Shown: in pieces, positions 18,194-26,417 of the stretch
Position numbering within the stretch: the first letter of the stretch is position 1
Layout of the letters: every line of letters starts with the position of its first letter
Position numbers and translations under genes: made by a program
Notes under the pieces: model-generated
Databases searched by the model: none
The model's input: the letters and a program-made list of their open reading frames with translations, nothing else
What the model was told of the DNA's origin: nothing
Source: Pseudarthrobacter sp. IC2-21
Lineage (GTDB): Bacteria > Actinomycetota > Actinomycetes > Actinomycetales > Micrococcaceae
Reading direction: 5' to 3'
Assembly (NCBI RefSeq): GCF_034048115.1
Contig: NZ_CP139145.1
Coordinates: 1,922,001 to 1,986,000, forward strand
Length of the DNA: 64,000 nucleotides

Positions 18194-18897
18194 AGCGGCC
18201 ACGGGTACCGCATGCCGGTCTGGTCCACGGGCAGGACCCCGTCCAGCAGGACCCGCCGTACCCTCCGCTGCAGTGCGGCGACCTCGGCCTGGGTGAGAAG
18301 TTCCGCCACCTCGGCCGGCACGGCCTCGGCGAGCGGAATGAGGTCCTCAAGCAGGGCGCCGGGGATCGGTTCTCCGGCGAAGTCCCAGATGACGGTGCGG
18401 AGCTTGAACGGCGCGGCGAAGCACAGCCCGTGATCGATTCCCCAGATCCGCCCGTCGTCGCCACGCAGCACGTGCCCGCTCTTGCGGTCCGTGTTGTTGG
18501 TGATGTAGTCGAACAGGGCAATCCGGGCAAGTTCGCGGTGGGTCTCCGGGGCGTCAGCGTACAGGGTGAAATAATGCTCCCGGAAGTCGCACTCGACGAA
18601 CCACTGCAGCGACCCGATGCCCAGTGGCGCGTCGTCGCGGATTACCGTGGTGGGAACCAGACCCCACGCCAGGTACTCGCTGAGCAGGTACGCCGCCCGT
18701 TCCCGGCGAAACAACCCGGGCAGGAAATCGGACAGCGGGCGCTCGCCGGCCTCAGGCTTGTAGACCGCACGCCCGGAATCCGCCCCTCGGGAGACCCGGA
18801 CCAGGAAGGTCTCATTGCTGCTGCGGAGGATCCGGCCAAGCACCTCCACCCGGCCCTCGTTCAGCAGGGTCAGCTCACGGCCGGGCACCAGCCGCAC
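18187..18897 (-). CDS. SCO1664 family protein (kinase-like fold)
   Basis: This 236-residue protein matches the actinobacterial SCO1664 family, related to phosphatidylinositol 3/4-kinase or HipA-like folds. Supporting stretches are GRILRSSNETFLV, AVYKPEAGERPLSDFLPGLF with the putative ATP-binding lysine, ALFDYITNNTDRKSGHVL with the catalytic-loop-like NNTDRKSGH, and WGIDHGLCF with a metal-binding-like Asp. It lies 22 bases downstream of the histidine-phosphatase-family gene, a conserved pairing in actinobacteria. Function unknown. The last codons sit in the 12-bp tandem repeat. Confidence 0.8.
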   Translation of the reverse strand: MRLVPGRELTLLNEGRVEVLGRILRSSNETFLVRVSRGADSGRAVYKPEAGERPLSDFLPGLFRRERAAYLLSEYLAWGLVPTTVIRDDAPLGIGSLQWFVECDFREHYFTLYADAPETHRELARIALFDYITNNTDRKSGHVLRGDDGRIWGIDHGLCFAAPFKLRTVIWDFAGEPIPGALLEDLIPLAEAVPAEVAELLTQAEVAALQRRVRRVLLDGVLPVDQTGMRYPWPLV

Positions 18898-18919
18898 CCT
18901 TCCACGGTCGGCCGCACGT

Positions 18920-19591
18920 TCACGGCACCCTCAGTCCACTCAGCGGTTCAGCGGTGGAGTTCACCAGCAGCACCGCCGGTGCCCGGCCAGCCACAAAGGA
19001 GATGGCGGACACGGAGCCGGGGCTGACCGCAATCCGCTGGAACAGGTCCAAATGCGTGCCCAGGGCGTGGGCAAGAGCCGCCTTGATGGGGTCGGCGTGG
19101 GAAAAACATACAACCACGCCCCCGGGGTTGGCGGCGCAAAGTGCCTCGAGCGCCCCCACCACGCGTGCCTGCATCTGCACGAAGCTCTCCCCGTTCGGGA
19201 AGCGGAAGGCCGAGGGATTGTGCTGGACGGTCTGCCACTGCGGCAGGACCGCCAGGTCGGCGAGCGCGGCGCCGGTCCAGTCCCCGAAGTCGCACTCGAT
19301 CAGGCCGGCATGTTCCCGCACTTCCAGGCCCCTGCGGGCGGCCGTGGGCGCGGCGGTCTCGCGGGCGCGTTCCAGCGGCGAGGAGTAGAGGCCGTCAAGG
19401 GGCAGGCCGTCCAGGCGTTCCGCCACGCGTGCCGCCTGGTCGCGTCCCCGGTCGGACAGATGCAGTCCCGGGGCGTGACCCGGCAGCACCATGCCGGTGG
19501 TGGGCGTTGCACCGTGCCGCACCAGCAGCAGCAGGGTGTCCTGTGGGTCCGGCGCCGGGGCCGGATGTCCCGGGGGAGCGGCTGCAGTCAT
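18920..19591 (-). CDS. Histidine phosphatase family protein (MSMEG_4193-type phosphomutase)
   Basis: This 223-residue protein has the phosphoglycerate-mutase-like catalytic RHG motif (LLLLVRHGATPTTG, about residues 25-35). A second core arginine lies in SSPLERARETA, a Glu in LIECDFGDWTG, and the second catalytic histidine in VVCFSHADPIKAAL. It matches the MSMEG_4193/Rv2135c group, which is usually encoded with DUF3090 and SCO1664 proteins. Here the SCO1664 gene follows after 22 bases and no DUF3090 gene lies between them. Substrate unknown. The ATG at 19591 is used; a TTG one codon earlier is the alternative. Confidence 0.82.
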   Translation of the reverse strand: MTAAAPPGHPAPAPDPQDTLLLLVRHGATPTTGMVLPGHAPGLHLSDRGRDQAARVAERLDGLPLDGLYSSPLERARETAAPTAARRGLEVREHAGLIECDFGDWTGAALADLAVLPQWQTVQHNPSAFRFPNGESFVQMQARVVGALEALCAANPGGVVVCFSHADPIKAALAHALGTHLDLFQRIAVSPGSVSAISFVAGRAPAVLLVNSTAEPLSGLRVP

Positions 19592-19671
19592 CAAAATCCA
19601 GCGTAACCTTCCCCACGTCCGGCCGGGCAGGAATTGTGGCGAATTGCTCGATTCCCTGCTGGTTCGGGGTC

Positions 19672-19677
19672 TACCGT
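19672..19677 (+). promoter_or_regulatory. -10-like hexamer of the AAA+/VWA operon
   Basis: TACCGT ends 6 bases before the GTG at 19684, consistent with a leaderless message. AAAGG adjoins the GTG too closely to act as a normal ribosome-binding site. Confidence 0.35.
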
Positions 19678-19683
19678 AGAAAG

Positions 19684-21072
19684 GTGAGTGATCGCCCCGA
19701 TGTATTTACTGTTGGTGAGTTGCGGGCCGCCGGCCATGTCCGGAAAGACCTGCGGCATGAAATCCGCGACAATCTGCTGGCCGCGCTCGCCGCCGGCCGG
19801 GATCCGTGGCCCGGGATATATGGATTCGGCCGGACAGTCCTGCCCCAGCTCGAACGCGCCCTGATCGCCGGGCATGACGTCGTCCTGCTCGGTGAACGCG
19901 GACAGGGCAAGACCCGGCTCCTGCGCACCCTCGCCGGGCTGCTGGACGAGTGGTCGCCGGTGATCGAGGACTCGGAACTGAACGAACACCCGTACGAACC
20001 CATTACCGAGCAGTCGCGCGCCCGGGCCCTCACCGAAGGTGACCGCCTGCGGGTGGCGTGGCGGCACCGCTCGGAGCGTTACGTCGAGAAGCTCGCGACG
20101 CCGGACACCTCTGTTGCCGACCTGATCGGCGATGTTGATCCCATGCGGGTGGCCGAGGGCCGCCGGCTCGGAGACCCCGAAACCATCCATTACGGCCTGA
20201 TCCCGCGCTCCAACCGAGGCATCGTCGCCATCAACGAACTGCCGGACCTCGCCGAGCGGATCCAGGTATCGATGTTGAACGTCATGGAGGAACGCGACAT
20301 CCAGATCCGCGGCTACGTGCTGCGGCTGCCGCTTGACGTGTTGGTGGTGGCCTCCGCCAACCCGGAGGACTACACCAACCGTGGGCGGATCATTACGCCG
20401 CTGAAGGACCGCTTCGGGGCGGAGATCCGCACCCACTACCCCATTGAGCTCGAGGACGAGGTCGCCGTGATCCGGCAGGAGGGCCAGCTCGTTGCCGACG
20501 TCCCCCCGGTTATCCTCGAAATACTGGCCCGGTACACCCGCGCCCTCAGGTTGTCGCCGGCCGTCAACCAGACCTCCGGGGTCTCGGCACGGTTCGCCAT
20601 CGCGGGGGCCGAAACGGTTGCTGCCGCAGCCCTGCGCCGGGCCAGTGTGCGCGGCGAGGATAAGGCGGTGGCGCGGATCATCGACCTGGAAACCGCTGTT
20701 GACGTCCTGACCGGCAAGATCGAGTTCGAATCCGGGGAGGAGGGCCGCGAACAGGCGGTTCTTGACCACCTCCTGCGCACGGCCACAGCGGAGGCGGTGC
20801 GGGCGCACTACCAGGGCCTGGACCTGGGACCGCTCGTGGCCGCCCTGGACGGACACCGGACCGTCACCACCGGAGATCAGGTCACCGCCCGCGAGTTCCT
20901 GGAAAACCTCCCCTCGCTCAACGGGTCAGCCCTTTACGACGAGATCAGTAACAGGCTCGGCGCCCAAAATGACGGCCAGCGTGCCGCGGCGATCGAGCTT
21001 GCCCTCGAAGGTCTCTACCTCGCCCGGCGGATCTCAAAGGAGTCCGACGACGAGGAAACCATCTACGGTTAG
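19684..21072 (+). CDS. Mg-chelatase-like/MoxR-type AAA+ ATPase (Rv0958-like)
   Basis: This 462-residue AAA+ ATPase resembles magnesium chelatase subunit I and MoxR proteins. The Walker A is GERGQGKT (70-77), the Walker B-like strand is GIVAINELPDL (about 179-189) with Asn in place of the usual first Asp, and sensor-1 is VVASANPEDY (about 220). A C-terminal helical lid domain follows. With the VWA protein encoded 21 bases downstream it forms a two-gene unit like mycobacterial Rv0958/Rv0959, of matching sizes. Chelatase-like AAA+/VWA pairs act as metal-insertion or protein-remodelling machines; no cobalamin or chlorophyll genes are near, so the client is unknown. GTG 19684 is chosen because upstream residues run antisense to the phosphatase gene. 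Confidence 0.85.
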   Translation: MSDRPDVFTVGELRAAGHVRKDLRHEIRDNLLAALAAGRDPWPGIYGFGRTVLPQLERALIAGHDVVLLGERGQGKTRLLRTLAGLLDEWSPVIEDSELNEHPYEPITEQSRARALTEGDRLRVAWRHRSERYVEKLATPDTSVADLIGDVDPMRVAEGRRLGDPETIHYGLIPRSNRGIVAINELPDLAERIQVSMLNVMEERDIQIRGYVLRLPLDVLVVASANPEDYTNRGRIITPLKDRFGAEIRTHYPIELEDEVAVIRQEGQLVADVPPVILEILARYTRALRLSPAVNQTSGVSARFAIAGAETVAAAALRRASVRGEDKAVARIIDLETAVDVLTGKIEFESGEEGREQAVLDHLLRTATAEAVRAHYQGLDLGPLVAALDGHRTVTTGDQVTAREFLENLPSLNGSALYDEISNRLGAQNDGQRAAAIELALEGLYLARRISKESDDEETIYG

Positions 21073-21093
21073 CAGTCCGAAGAGAGACGAATC

Positions 21094-23100
21094 ATGAGCT
21101 TCCATCACCGATCCTCCAAATACGGCCGATACACGGGAGGGCCGGACCCCCTTGCCCCTCCGGTGGACCTGGCCGAGGCCCTTGATGCCGTGGCCGAGGA
21201 CGTCATGGCCGGGTATTCGCCCAGGCACGCCCTGCAGGAATACCTTCGGCGCGGCGGCCGGCACATGGAAGGGTTGGATGACCTGGCCCGGCGGGTTCAG
21301 CAGCGCCGCAGCGACCTGTTGAGCCGCCACCGGCTGGACGGCACTCTGAACGAGGTGAAGAAGCTGCTGGATACCGCCGTCCTGGAGGAGCGCAAGCAAC
21401 TGGCCCGGGACGCCATGATGGACAACACCGAGCGCGCCTTCCGCGAGATGCAACTGGAGAACCTGCCCCGGTCCACGGCCGCAGCCGTCAATGAGCTGGC
21501 CTCCTACGACTGGCAGTCCAGTACGGCACGGGAGGCCTACGACAGGATCAAGGATCTGCTGGGCCGCGAGGTCCTCGACCAGCGTTTCGCCGGCATGAAA
21601 CAGGCACTCGAGGGGGCTACGGAGGAGGACCGGGCGGCCGTGGCCGAGATGCTGCAGGACCTCAACGGGCTGCTCGACAAACACCGCCGCGGCGAGGACA
21701 CCGACGCGGACTTCCAGAAGTTCATGGCCAAGCACGGCCAGTTCTTCCCCGAGAACCCGGAGTCGGTCGAGGAACTGATTGATTCCCTTGCCCAACGTGC
21801 TGCCGCAGCCCAGCGGCTCCTGCAATCGATGTCCCCGGAGCAGCGGGATGAGCTGATGAGCCTGTCCGCCCAGGCCTTCGGCTCGCCCGAACTCATGGCA
21901 CAGCTGGGCCGGCTCGATGCCAACCTGCAGGCCCTGCGCCCCGGCGAGGACTGGACCGGCTCCGAACGGTTCGAGGGGCAGGAGGGCCTGGGGCTGGGGG
22001 ATGGCACCGGCGTGCTCCAGGACATCGCCGAACTCGACGAGCTGTCCGAACAGCTCTCCCAGTCCTACAACGGCTCACGTTTGGATGACCTGGATGTGGA
22101 TGCCCTCGCCCGGCAGCTCGGCCAGAACGCCGCGGTGACAGCGCGCACCCTCGCCGAGATCGAGCGCGCCATGCAGGACGGCGGCTACTTGCGGCGCGGG
22201 GCGGACGGCGACCTCCGGCTGTCCCCGCAGGCGATGCGGCGGCTCGGCAGGTCGCTGCTGCGCGATACCGCCAAGCAGCTCTCCGGGCGGCAGGGGCGCC
22301 GGGAGACCCGGCTGGCAGGCGCCGCAGGTGAGCAGACCGGGTCCAGCCGGCAGTGGGAGTTCGGGGATGCGGAGCCCTGGGATGTCACCCGCACCATCAC
22401 CAATGCCATCCGCCGGACCACGGCCGACGGCGGCGATCCGGGCAGCGGGTTGCGGCTCAGCGCCGGGGACATCGAGGTGGCGGAGACGGAGGCACGCACC
22501 CAGGCCGCCGTCGTGCTGCTGGTGGACGTCTCGTTCTCCATGGCGGCCGAGGGGCGGTGGGTGCCGATGAAACGCACCGCACTGGCCCTGCACCACCTGG
22601 TTTCAAGCCGGTTCCGAGGGGACCGGCTGCAACTGATCACCTTCGGCCGCTACGCGCAAAGCAGGGACATCGGTGAACTTACCGCATTGGCCTCCCGCCG
22701 GGAGCAGGGAACAAACCTGCACCACGGCCTGCTGCTCGCCAATCGCTTCTTCCGCCGGCACCCGTCCATGCAGCACGTCCTCCTGGTGGTGACCGACGGC
22801 GAGCCCACCGCGCACCTGCTCCCGGACGGCGACTCGTGGTTTGACTACCCGCCTGCCCCGGAAACCATTCGCCTGACTATCGCCGAGCTCGACCGCCTTG
22901 GCCGGGCAGGCACCCAGACCACGTTCTTCCGGCTGGGTAACGACCCCGGGCTCGAACGGTTTGTCCAGCGGATGGCCCGCCGGGTGGACGGCCGGGTGGT
23001 TGCCCCCGACGCCGGCGACCTCGGAGCAGCCGTGGTGGGGGAGTACCTCAGGGCGCACTTCCGCGACCATCCCTACGACGACGCCGACTGGGCCTCCTAA
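21094..23100 (+). CDS. VWA domain protein, partner of the AAA+ ATPase (Rv0959-like)
   Basis: This 668-residue protein has a long charged, helical N-terminal part (about 1-460) and a C-terminal von Willebrand factor A domain. The MIDAS motif is VDVSFSM (D478, S480, S482), with a later VVTDGEPTAH loop holding further metal ligands. This is the layout of chelatase subunit-D-like partners of AAA+ ATPases. The gene follows the ATPase gene by 21 bases on the same strand. The N-terminal part has many Asp/Glu/Arg heptad-like stretches (for example EDRAAVAEMLQDLNGLLDKH). Client protein or metal unknown. Confidence 0.85.
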   Translation: MSFHHRSSKYGRYTGGPDPLAPPVDLAEALDAVAEDVMAGYSPRHALQEYLRRGGRHMEGLDDLARRVQQRRSDLLSRHRLDGTLNEVKKLLDTAVLEERKQLARDAMMDNTERAFREMQLENLPRSTAAAVNELASYDWQSSTAREAYDRIKDLLGREVLDQRFAGMKQALEGATEEDRAAVAEMLQDLNGLLDKHRRGEDTDADFQKFMAKHGQFFPENPESVEELIDSLAQRAAAAQRLLQSMSPEQRDELMSLSAQAFGSPELMAQLGRLDANLQALRPGEDWTGSERFEGQEGLGLGDGTGVLQDIAELDELSEQLSQSYNGSRLDDLDVDALARQLGQNAAVTARTLAEIERAMQDGGYLRRGADGDLRLSPQAMRRLGRSLLRDTAKQLSGRQGRRETRLAGAAGEQTGSSRQWEFGDAEPWDVTRTITNAIRRTTADGGDPGSGLRLSAGDIEVAETEARTQAAVVLLVDVSFSMAAEGRWVPMKRTALALHHLVSSRFRGDRLQLITFGRYAQSRDIGELTALASRREQGTNLHHGLLLANRFFRRHPSMQHVLLVVTDGEPTAHLLPDGDSWFDYPPAPETIRLTIAELDRLGRAGTQTTFFRLGNDPGLERFVQRMARRVDGRVVAPDAGDLGAAVVGEYLRAHFRDHPYDDADWAS

Positions 23101-23208
23101 GCCTTCCGTCACCCATCGGCTGAAGAATGCCCGCCGGCGGCGGTGGCGATGGCCGCGGAAGGTTCAGGATCTGCGACGATGTGGGAAGGAAAATTCCCAG
23201 GAGGATGC

Positions 23209-23673
23209 ATGCCGTACACAGTCGATTTCAAGAACGTTTCCACCGTAGGGCTGGAGTCGTCACCCGTTGCCGACGCACTGGCCGGCCTGCGCGCCAACGA
23301 GGCCCGGTACTTCAAGAACAAGTTCGATCACGATTTCACCGTCCAGCCGGCGGACGAAGCGCCCCGGACACTCGACTGGATCCACGGGGTTCTCTCCAGC
23401 GAACGCAACATCTCCATCGCTGCCCGTCCGCTGGAGGTCTCGGACTTCGAGGTGGACGGGACGCGGATGGCCTATGTGTTCTACGAGTCCGGATTGTCCA
23501 TCAACGTGATGTACGGCATCGAGGATGGCAGCAAGCGGGCAGTAGGGTTCAAGCTCTCCGACGGCATGGAGATTCCGGAGGAGCTGGCATCGAGCTTTAA
23601 ATTCGCGCGGCAAAAGTCAAAGCTGGCCGGCACCATCCGCGGTTCCTACTTTGTGATCAAGGGCCAGCACTGA
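23209..23673 (+). CDS. Conserved hypothetical protein
   Basis: I do not recognise this 154-residue protein. It is soluble, without signal peptide or membrane segment. It opens MPYTVDFKNVSTVGLESSPV and contains LRANEARYFKNKFDHDFTV and a repeated beta-rich pattern (FEVDGTRMAYVFYESGLSINV), ending in the basic KFARQKSKLAGTIRGSYF. CAGGAGGA lies 5-8 bases before the ATG, a strong ribosome-binding site. The last 57 bases overlap the 3' end of the converging TetR gene. Its codon usage fits the neighbours, which supports a real gene. Confidence 0.7.
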   Translation: MPYTVDFKNVSTVGLESSPVADALAGLRANEARYFKNKFDHDFTVQPADEAPRTLDWIHGVLSSERNISIAARPLEVSDFEVDGTRMAYVFYESGLSINVMYGIEDGSKRAVGFKLSDGMEIPEELASSFKFARQKSKLAGTIRGSYFVIKGQH

Positions 23674-24261
23674 CACCGGGCCGCCGCGGTGTTCTGTCAC
23701 GAACGGCCCAAGCAAGGTCCTGAGGTGTGAGTGGACCTGCTCCAGCGTCTGCCCTGATTCGAGCATGCGGGTGCCGGCGTGAACAACGGAGTTGATCATC
23801 CCTGCCAGTGAATCGGGGTCGGCGACCCCAAGCTCCGTGAGGGTTTCTATCAGCGGTTCCTGGAGCTGCCGGTGCATCCGCGTGGCTTGCTCGTCGAGTT
23901 CCTCACCGGGAGCCAGGGTGGCCAATGCTGAGCCGACGGCGTGGGCTCCTTCGGCGACGAGGTCCACGTTGGCCGTGGCGTAGGCCAGGATGCGGTCGGC
24001 TTTGGTGGGTGCCTCGGCCATGGCGCCGGTGACGCGTTCGGTCCAGCGCGGAAAAATGTCGCGGACCAGGGCCTGGAGGAGGTCCTGGCGGGAGCCGAAG
24101 TACTGATAAACGCTGGGCCGGGACAGTCCTGCCCGCAGGGCGACCTCGGCCATCGTGGGCGCTTCCGAGGTTTCCTGCAGGAGTTCGTGGGCGGCGTCCA
24201 GCAGTGCGCGTTCCTGTGCGGCGCGGTGCTCCGCTACGGTGGCGGCACTTATTCTGGGCAT
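23617..24261 (-). CDS. TetR family regulator of the adjacent ABC exporter
   Basis: This 214-residue regulator has a TetR helix-turn-helix (TMAEVALRAGLSRPSVYQYF, about residues 34-53, then GSRQDLLQALV) and a helical C-terminal ligand domain. It is the third gene of a same-strand unit (permease, ATPase, regulator) and most likely represses it. A pair of GACA-N3-TGTC palindromes upstream of the permease at 26271-26307 is the likely operator. ATG 24261 is preferred because AAAGGA lies about 7 bases before it, whereas the start six codons earlier has none. Its 3' end overlaps the converging hypothetical gene by 57 bases. Confidence 0.85.
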   Translation of the reverse strand: MPRISAATVAEHRAAQERALLDAAHELLQETSEAPTMAEVALRAGLSRPSVYQYFGSRQDLLQALVRDIFPRWTERVTGAMAEAPTKADRILAYATANVDLVAEGAHAVGSALATLAPGEELDEQATRMHRQLQEPLIETLTELGVADPDSLAGMINSVVHAGTRMLESGQTLEQVHSHLRTLLGPFVTEHRGGPVSVLALDHKVGTADGAGQL

Positions 24262-24362
24262 TGGGTGATCCTTTGACACTGGCTGGGGTACGCATCAAGA
24301 CTACGACGCGCGACGGCGGCCCGCTGAGCAGGCCGCCATCGTCGTTTCCGGGCCCGGATGTG

Positions 24363-25094
24363 TTAGCTGACCGGTGCGGGAAGCCCTAAACGGCCGTCCA
24401 CCATTTCTACGATCCGGTCGCAGTGGCCCAGGACGTCATGGTCGTGGGTGACCATGACGGTGGCGACGCCATGTTCGCGGCTTTGCCGTGCAAGGAGCTC
24501 CACCACTTCGCGGCTGCGTGCCCGGTCCAGGGATGCGGTGGGCTCATCCACCAGGAGCAGTTTCGCTCCGGAGACAAGTGCCCGCGCGATGCCTACACGC
24601 TGCCGTTCGCCGCCGGAAAGCTGGCCGGGGCGGTTGGCGGCGCGGTGGGCCATGCCGACGGAGTCCAGCAGCGCCATCGGATCGAAGCGCTTCGGTCCGC
24701 CGGCAAGCCTGTTGACCAGCCGGAGCTGGTCCGCCGCGGTCAGCGCCGGGATGAGGTTGCCGGACTGGAAGACGAAACCTATGTTGGCCAGCCGGAACGC
24801 GGCGCGTTTGCCCTGGCTCAACCGGGAGAGGTCCTGGCCGTTGACGGTGACCGTCCCCGAATCCGGGGAAGCCAGGGCGCCGGCGATGGCGAGCAGCGAG
24901 GATTTGCCGGAACCGGACGGCCCGACGATGGCCAGGAACTCGCCGGGGGCAACGTCGAGGCTGACGTCATCCAGGGCTCTCACCCGGGTGTCACCGTCGC
25001 CCAGTTCCATCACGGCGTGGCGGATGGACAGGCCTGTGCCGAGATGCGTGCCGGCCAGGCCTGCGCCGGCTGCTGAGAGTGTGGGGTTGGTCAT
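24363..25094 (-). CDS. ABC transporter ATP-binding protein (MacB/LolD type)
   Basis: This 243-residue ATPase has Walker A GPSGSGKS (58-65), a Q-loop region FVFQSGNLIPALTA, the ABC signature QLSGGERQRVGIARAL, Walker B LLLVDEPTASLD and the switch histidine in VMVTHDHDVL. It belongs to the MacB/LolD/FtsE-like group that powers FtsX-type permeases. The start ATG at 25094 overlaps the permease stop by 4 bases (ATGA), so expression is coupled. The long upstream extension in this frame is antisense-like and excluded. The unit probably exports a drug, peptide or lipid. Confidence 0.93.
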   Translation of the reverse strand: MTNPTLSAAGAGLAGTHLGTGLSIRHAVMELGDGDTRVRALDDVSLDVAPGEFLAIVGPSGSGKSSLLAIAGALASPDSGTVTVNGQDLSRLSQGKRAAFRLANIGFVFQSGNLIPALTAADQLRLVNRLAGGPKRFDPMALLDSVGMAHRAANRPGQLSGGERQRVGIARALVSGAKLLLVDEPTASLDRARSREVVELLARQSREHGVATVMVTHDHDVLGHCDRIVEMVDGRLGLPAPVS

Positions 25095-26233
25095 CGCTGT
25101 CCTCCAAGTGCATTGAGCGGGTTGATCCGGGAAATTCGGACCACGGCCACCGCGGCACCCAGCAGGCCCAGGCCGATGGTGAGGGCCGTGGCGCTGGCGA
25201 TGGGTGCGGCCTCGAGAGCGAACGGCATGGCTTCCGGCATGGCACTGCCCAGGCCCAGCCCGGCAGCCACGCCCAGTGCCGTGAATCCCACCAGCAGGAT
25301 CGCGGCCTGAGCCAGTCCATCCCGCAGCAGGTAGCCGGTGGACGCGCCCATGGCCCGCAATACGGAGATTTCGTGCTTGCGCTGGATCGTCCACACGGTG
25401 AAGAACGCGCCCACGACCAGGGCGCAGATCGCGTAGAGGAACACCTGGATCATGCTCAGGGTCATGGTTTCGGCTTCATAACCGGGTGAGGCATTGAAGG
25501 CCGCGGAGAGGGACTTGCTGGAGGTGCCGGCGGCGGTATCGCCCGCGGTGAGGTCCACCTTGGCGCCGGGGCTGGCCTGCACGGCCACCACGCTGGCGGT
25601 ATCAAAATCGAGTCCGGACAGCTGCGCGGCGCTCGGAGCGCCGGCGGCCGCCTGACCGGAGGCGATCAGCTGCCAGGTCCTCAGGGGCAGATACGCAACA
25701 TCGACGTGGCCGAACGTGGCCTGACCGTCGGTGAAACCGACAACCTTGAGCTTCGTGCCGATCCGGTCGAGCGTCAGAACCGTTCCGAGGTCGATGCCTT
25801 CGGCCTTGGCGGTGGAGGACACCACCACGCCGTCGGTATCTCCGAGGCCGGCTCCTTCGGAACGGGTCGGTTCCAGGAAGGATCCGGGCTGGACGCCGAA
25901 TAGCGTGAGGTCAACCTGCTTCCCGGAATCGGTGGTTGCGTTGGCCATGCCGACGCCCATCTTCTCGGCGGCGGCCACGCCCTCGACGCCCCGCCAGGCG
26001 CTGAGCTGCCGGTCATCGATGACGGAGCGCGAGAAAGCGTTATCGGTCTTAGTGCCTTCATCGAAGGCGAAGGCGGTGACCGGCATCGACTTGAGGCCGG
26101 ACACGCCGTCATTGACAAGGCCGGAGGACAGGCCGGAGAGCATCACCATGAGGACGGCGATCAGCGCAATGACACCGCCCATCAGGCTGAAGCGGCCGCG
26201 CGCGAAGATGAGTTCGCGGAGTGCAAGGAACAT
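25091..26233 (-). CDS. FtsX-like ABC transporter permease
   Basis: This 380-residue permease has the MacB/FtsX layout. One N-terminal membrane helix (about 16-38, FSLMGGVIALIAVLMVMLSG) precedes a large outside domain (about 40-265), and three C-terminal helices follow (MIQVFLYAICALVVGAFFTV, LAQAAILLVGFTALGVAAGL, SATALTIGLGLLGAAVAVV). KHEISVLRAMGAS, before the third helix, is the coupling helix motif of this family. It is the first gene of the minus-strand unit, followed by the ATPase with a 4-base overlap and then the TetR gene. Substrate unknown. Confidence 0.9.
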   Translation of the reverse strand: MFLALRELIFARGRFSLMGGVIALIAVLMVMLSGLSSGLVNDGVSGLKSMPVTAFAFDEGTKTDNAFSRSVIDDRQLSAWRGVEGVAAAEKMGVGMANATTDSGKQVDLTLFGVQPGSFLEPTRSEGAGLGDTDGVVVSSTAKAEGIDLGTVLTLDRIGTKLKVVGFTDGQATFGHVDVAYLPLRTWQLIASGQAAAGAPSAAQLSGLDFDTASVVAVQASPGAKVDLTAGDTAAGTSSKSLSAAFNASPGYEAETMTLSMIQVFLYAICALVVGAFFTVWTIQRKHEISVLRAMGASTGYLLRDGLAQAAILLVGFTALGVAAGLGLGSAMPEAMPFALEAAPIASATALTIGLGLLGAAVAVVRISRINPLNALGGQR

Positions 26234-26270
26234 GGGGGAATCCTAGGTTCAGAGGAGAATGAGAGAGTTG

Positions 26271-26307
26271 CTGACATGCTGTCGGCATCTTTCTGACAGC
26301 ATGTCAG
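26271..26307. promoter_or_regulatory. Double palindromic operator candidate for the TetR regulator
   Basis: CTGACATGCTGTC (26271-26283) and its perfect reverse complement (26295-26307) are separated by 11 bases, 38 bases before the permease start. Each arm is itself a GACA-N3-TGTC palindrome, so two regulator dimers could bind. It also lies 34 bases from the CATCC element of the divergent DUF4397 gene. Confidence 0.65.
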
Positions 26308-26340
26308 GAAAGTGGGTGTGGTTTAAATCCGGCAGCCCTG

Positions 26341-26367
26341 CATCCAAACCCATCGTTGGCCCGGTAG
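26341..26367 (+). promoter_or_regulatory. Candidate ECF (SigK-like) promoter of the DUF4397-sortase locus
   Basis: CATCC (26341-26345), 16 bases, CGGTAG (26362-26367), then 50 bases to the DUF4397 start at 26418. The same elements with the same 16-base spacing and similar leader length occur at 2590-2616 before the paralogue. A link to the sigma factor at 28120 is inferred from proximity and RskA-type pairing. Confidence 0.62.
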
Positions 26368-26417
26368 TAGGGGTGTAAGCAAAGCAGCCCGCCCGCGGGC
26401 CAAACGAGGAGAAGGAC

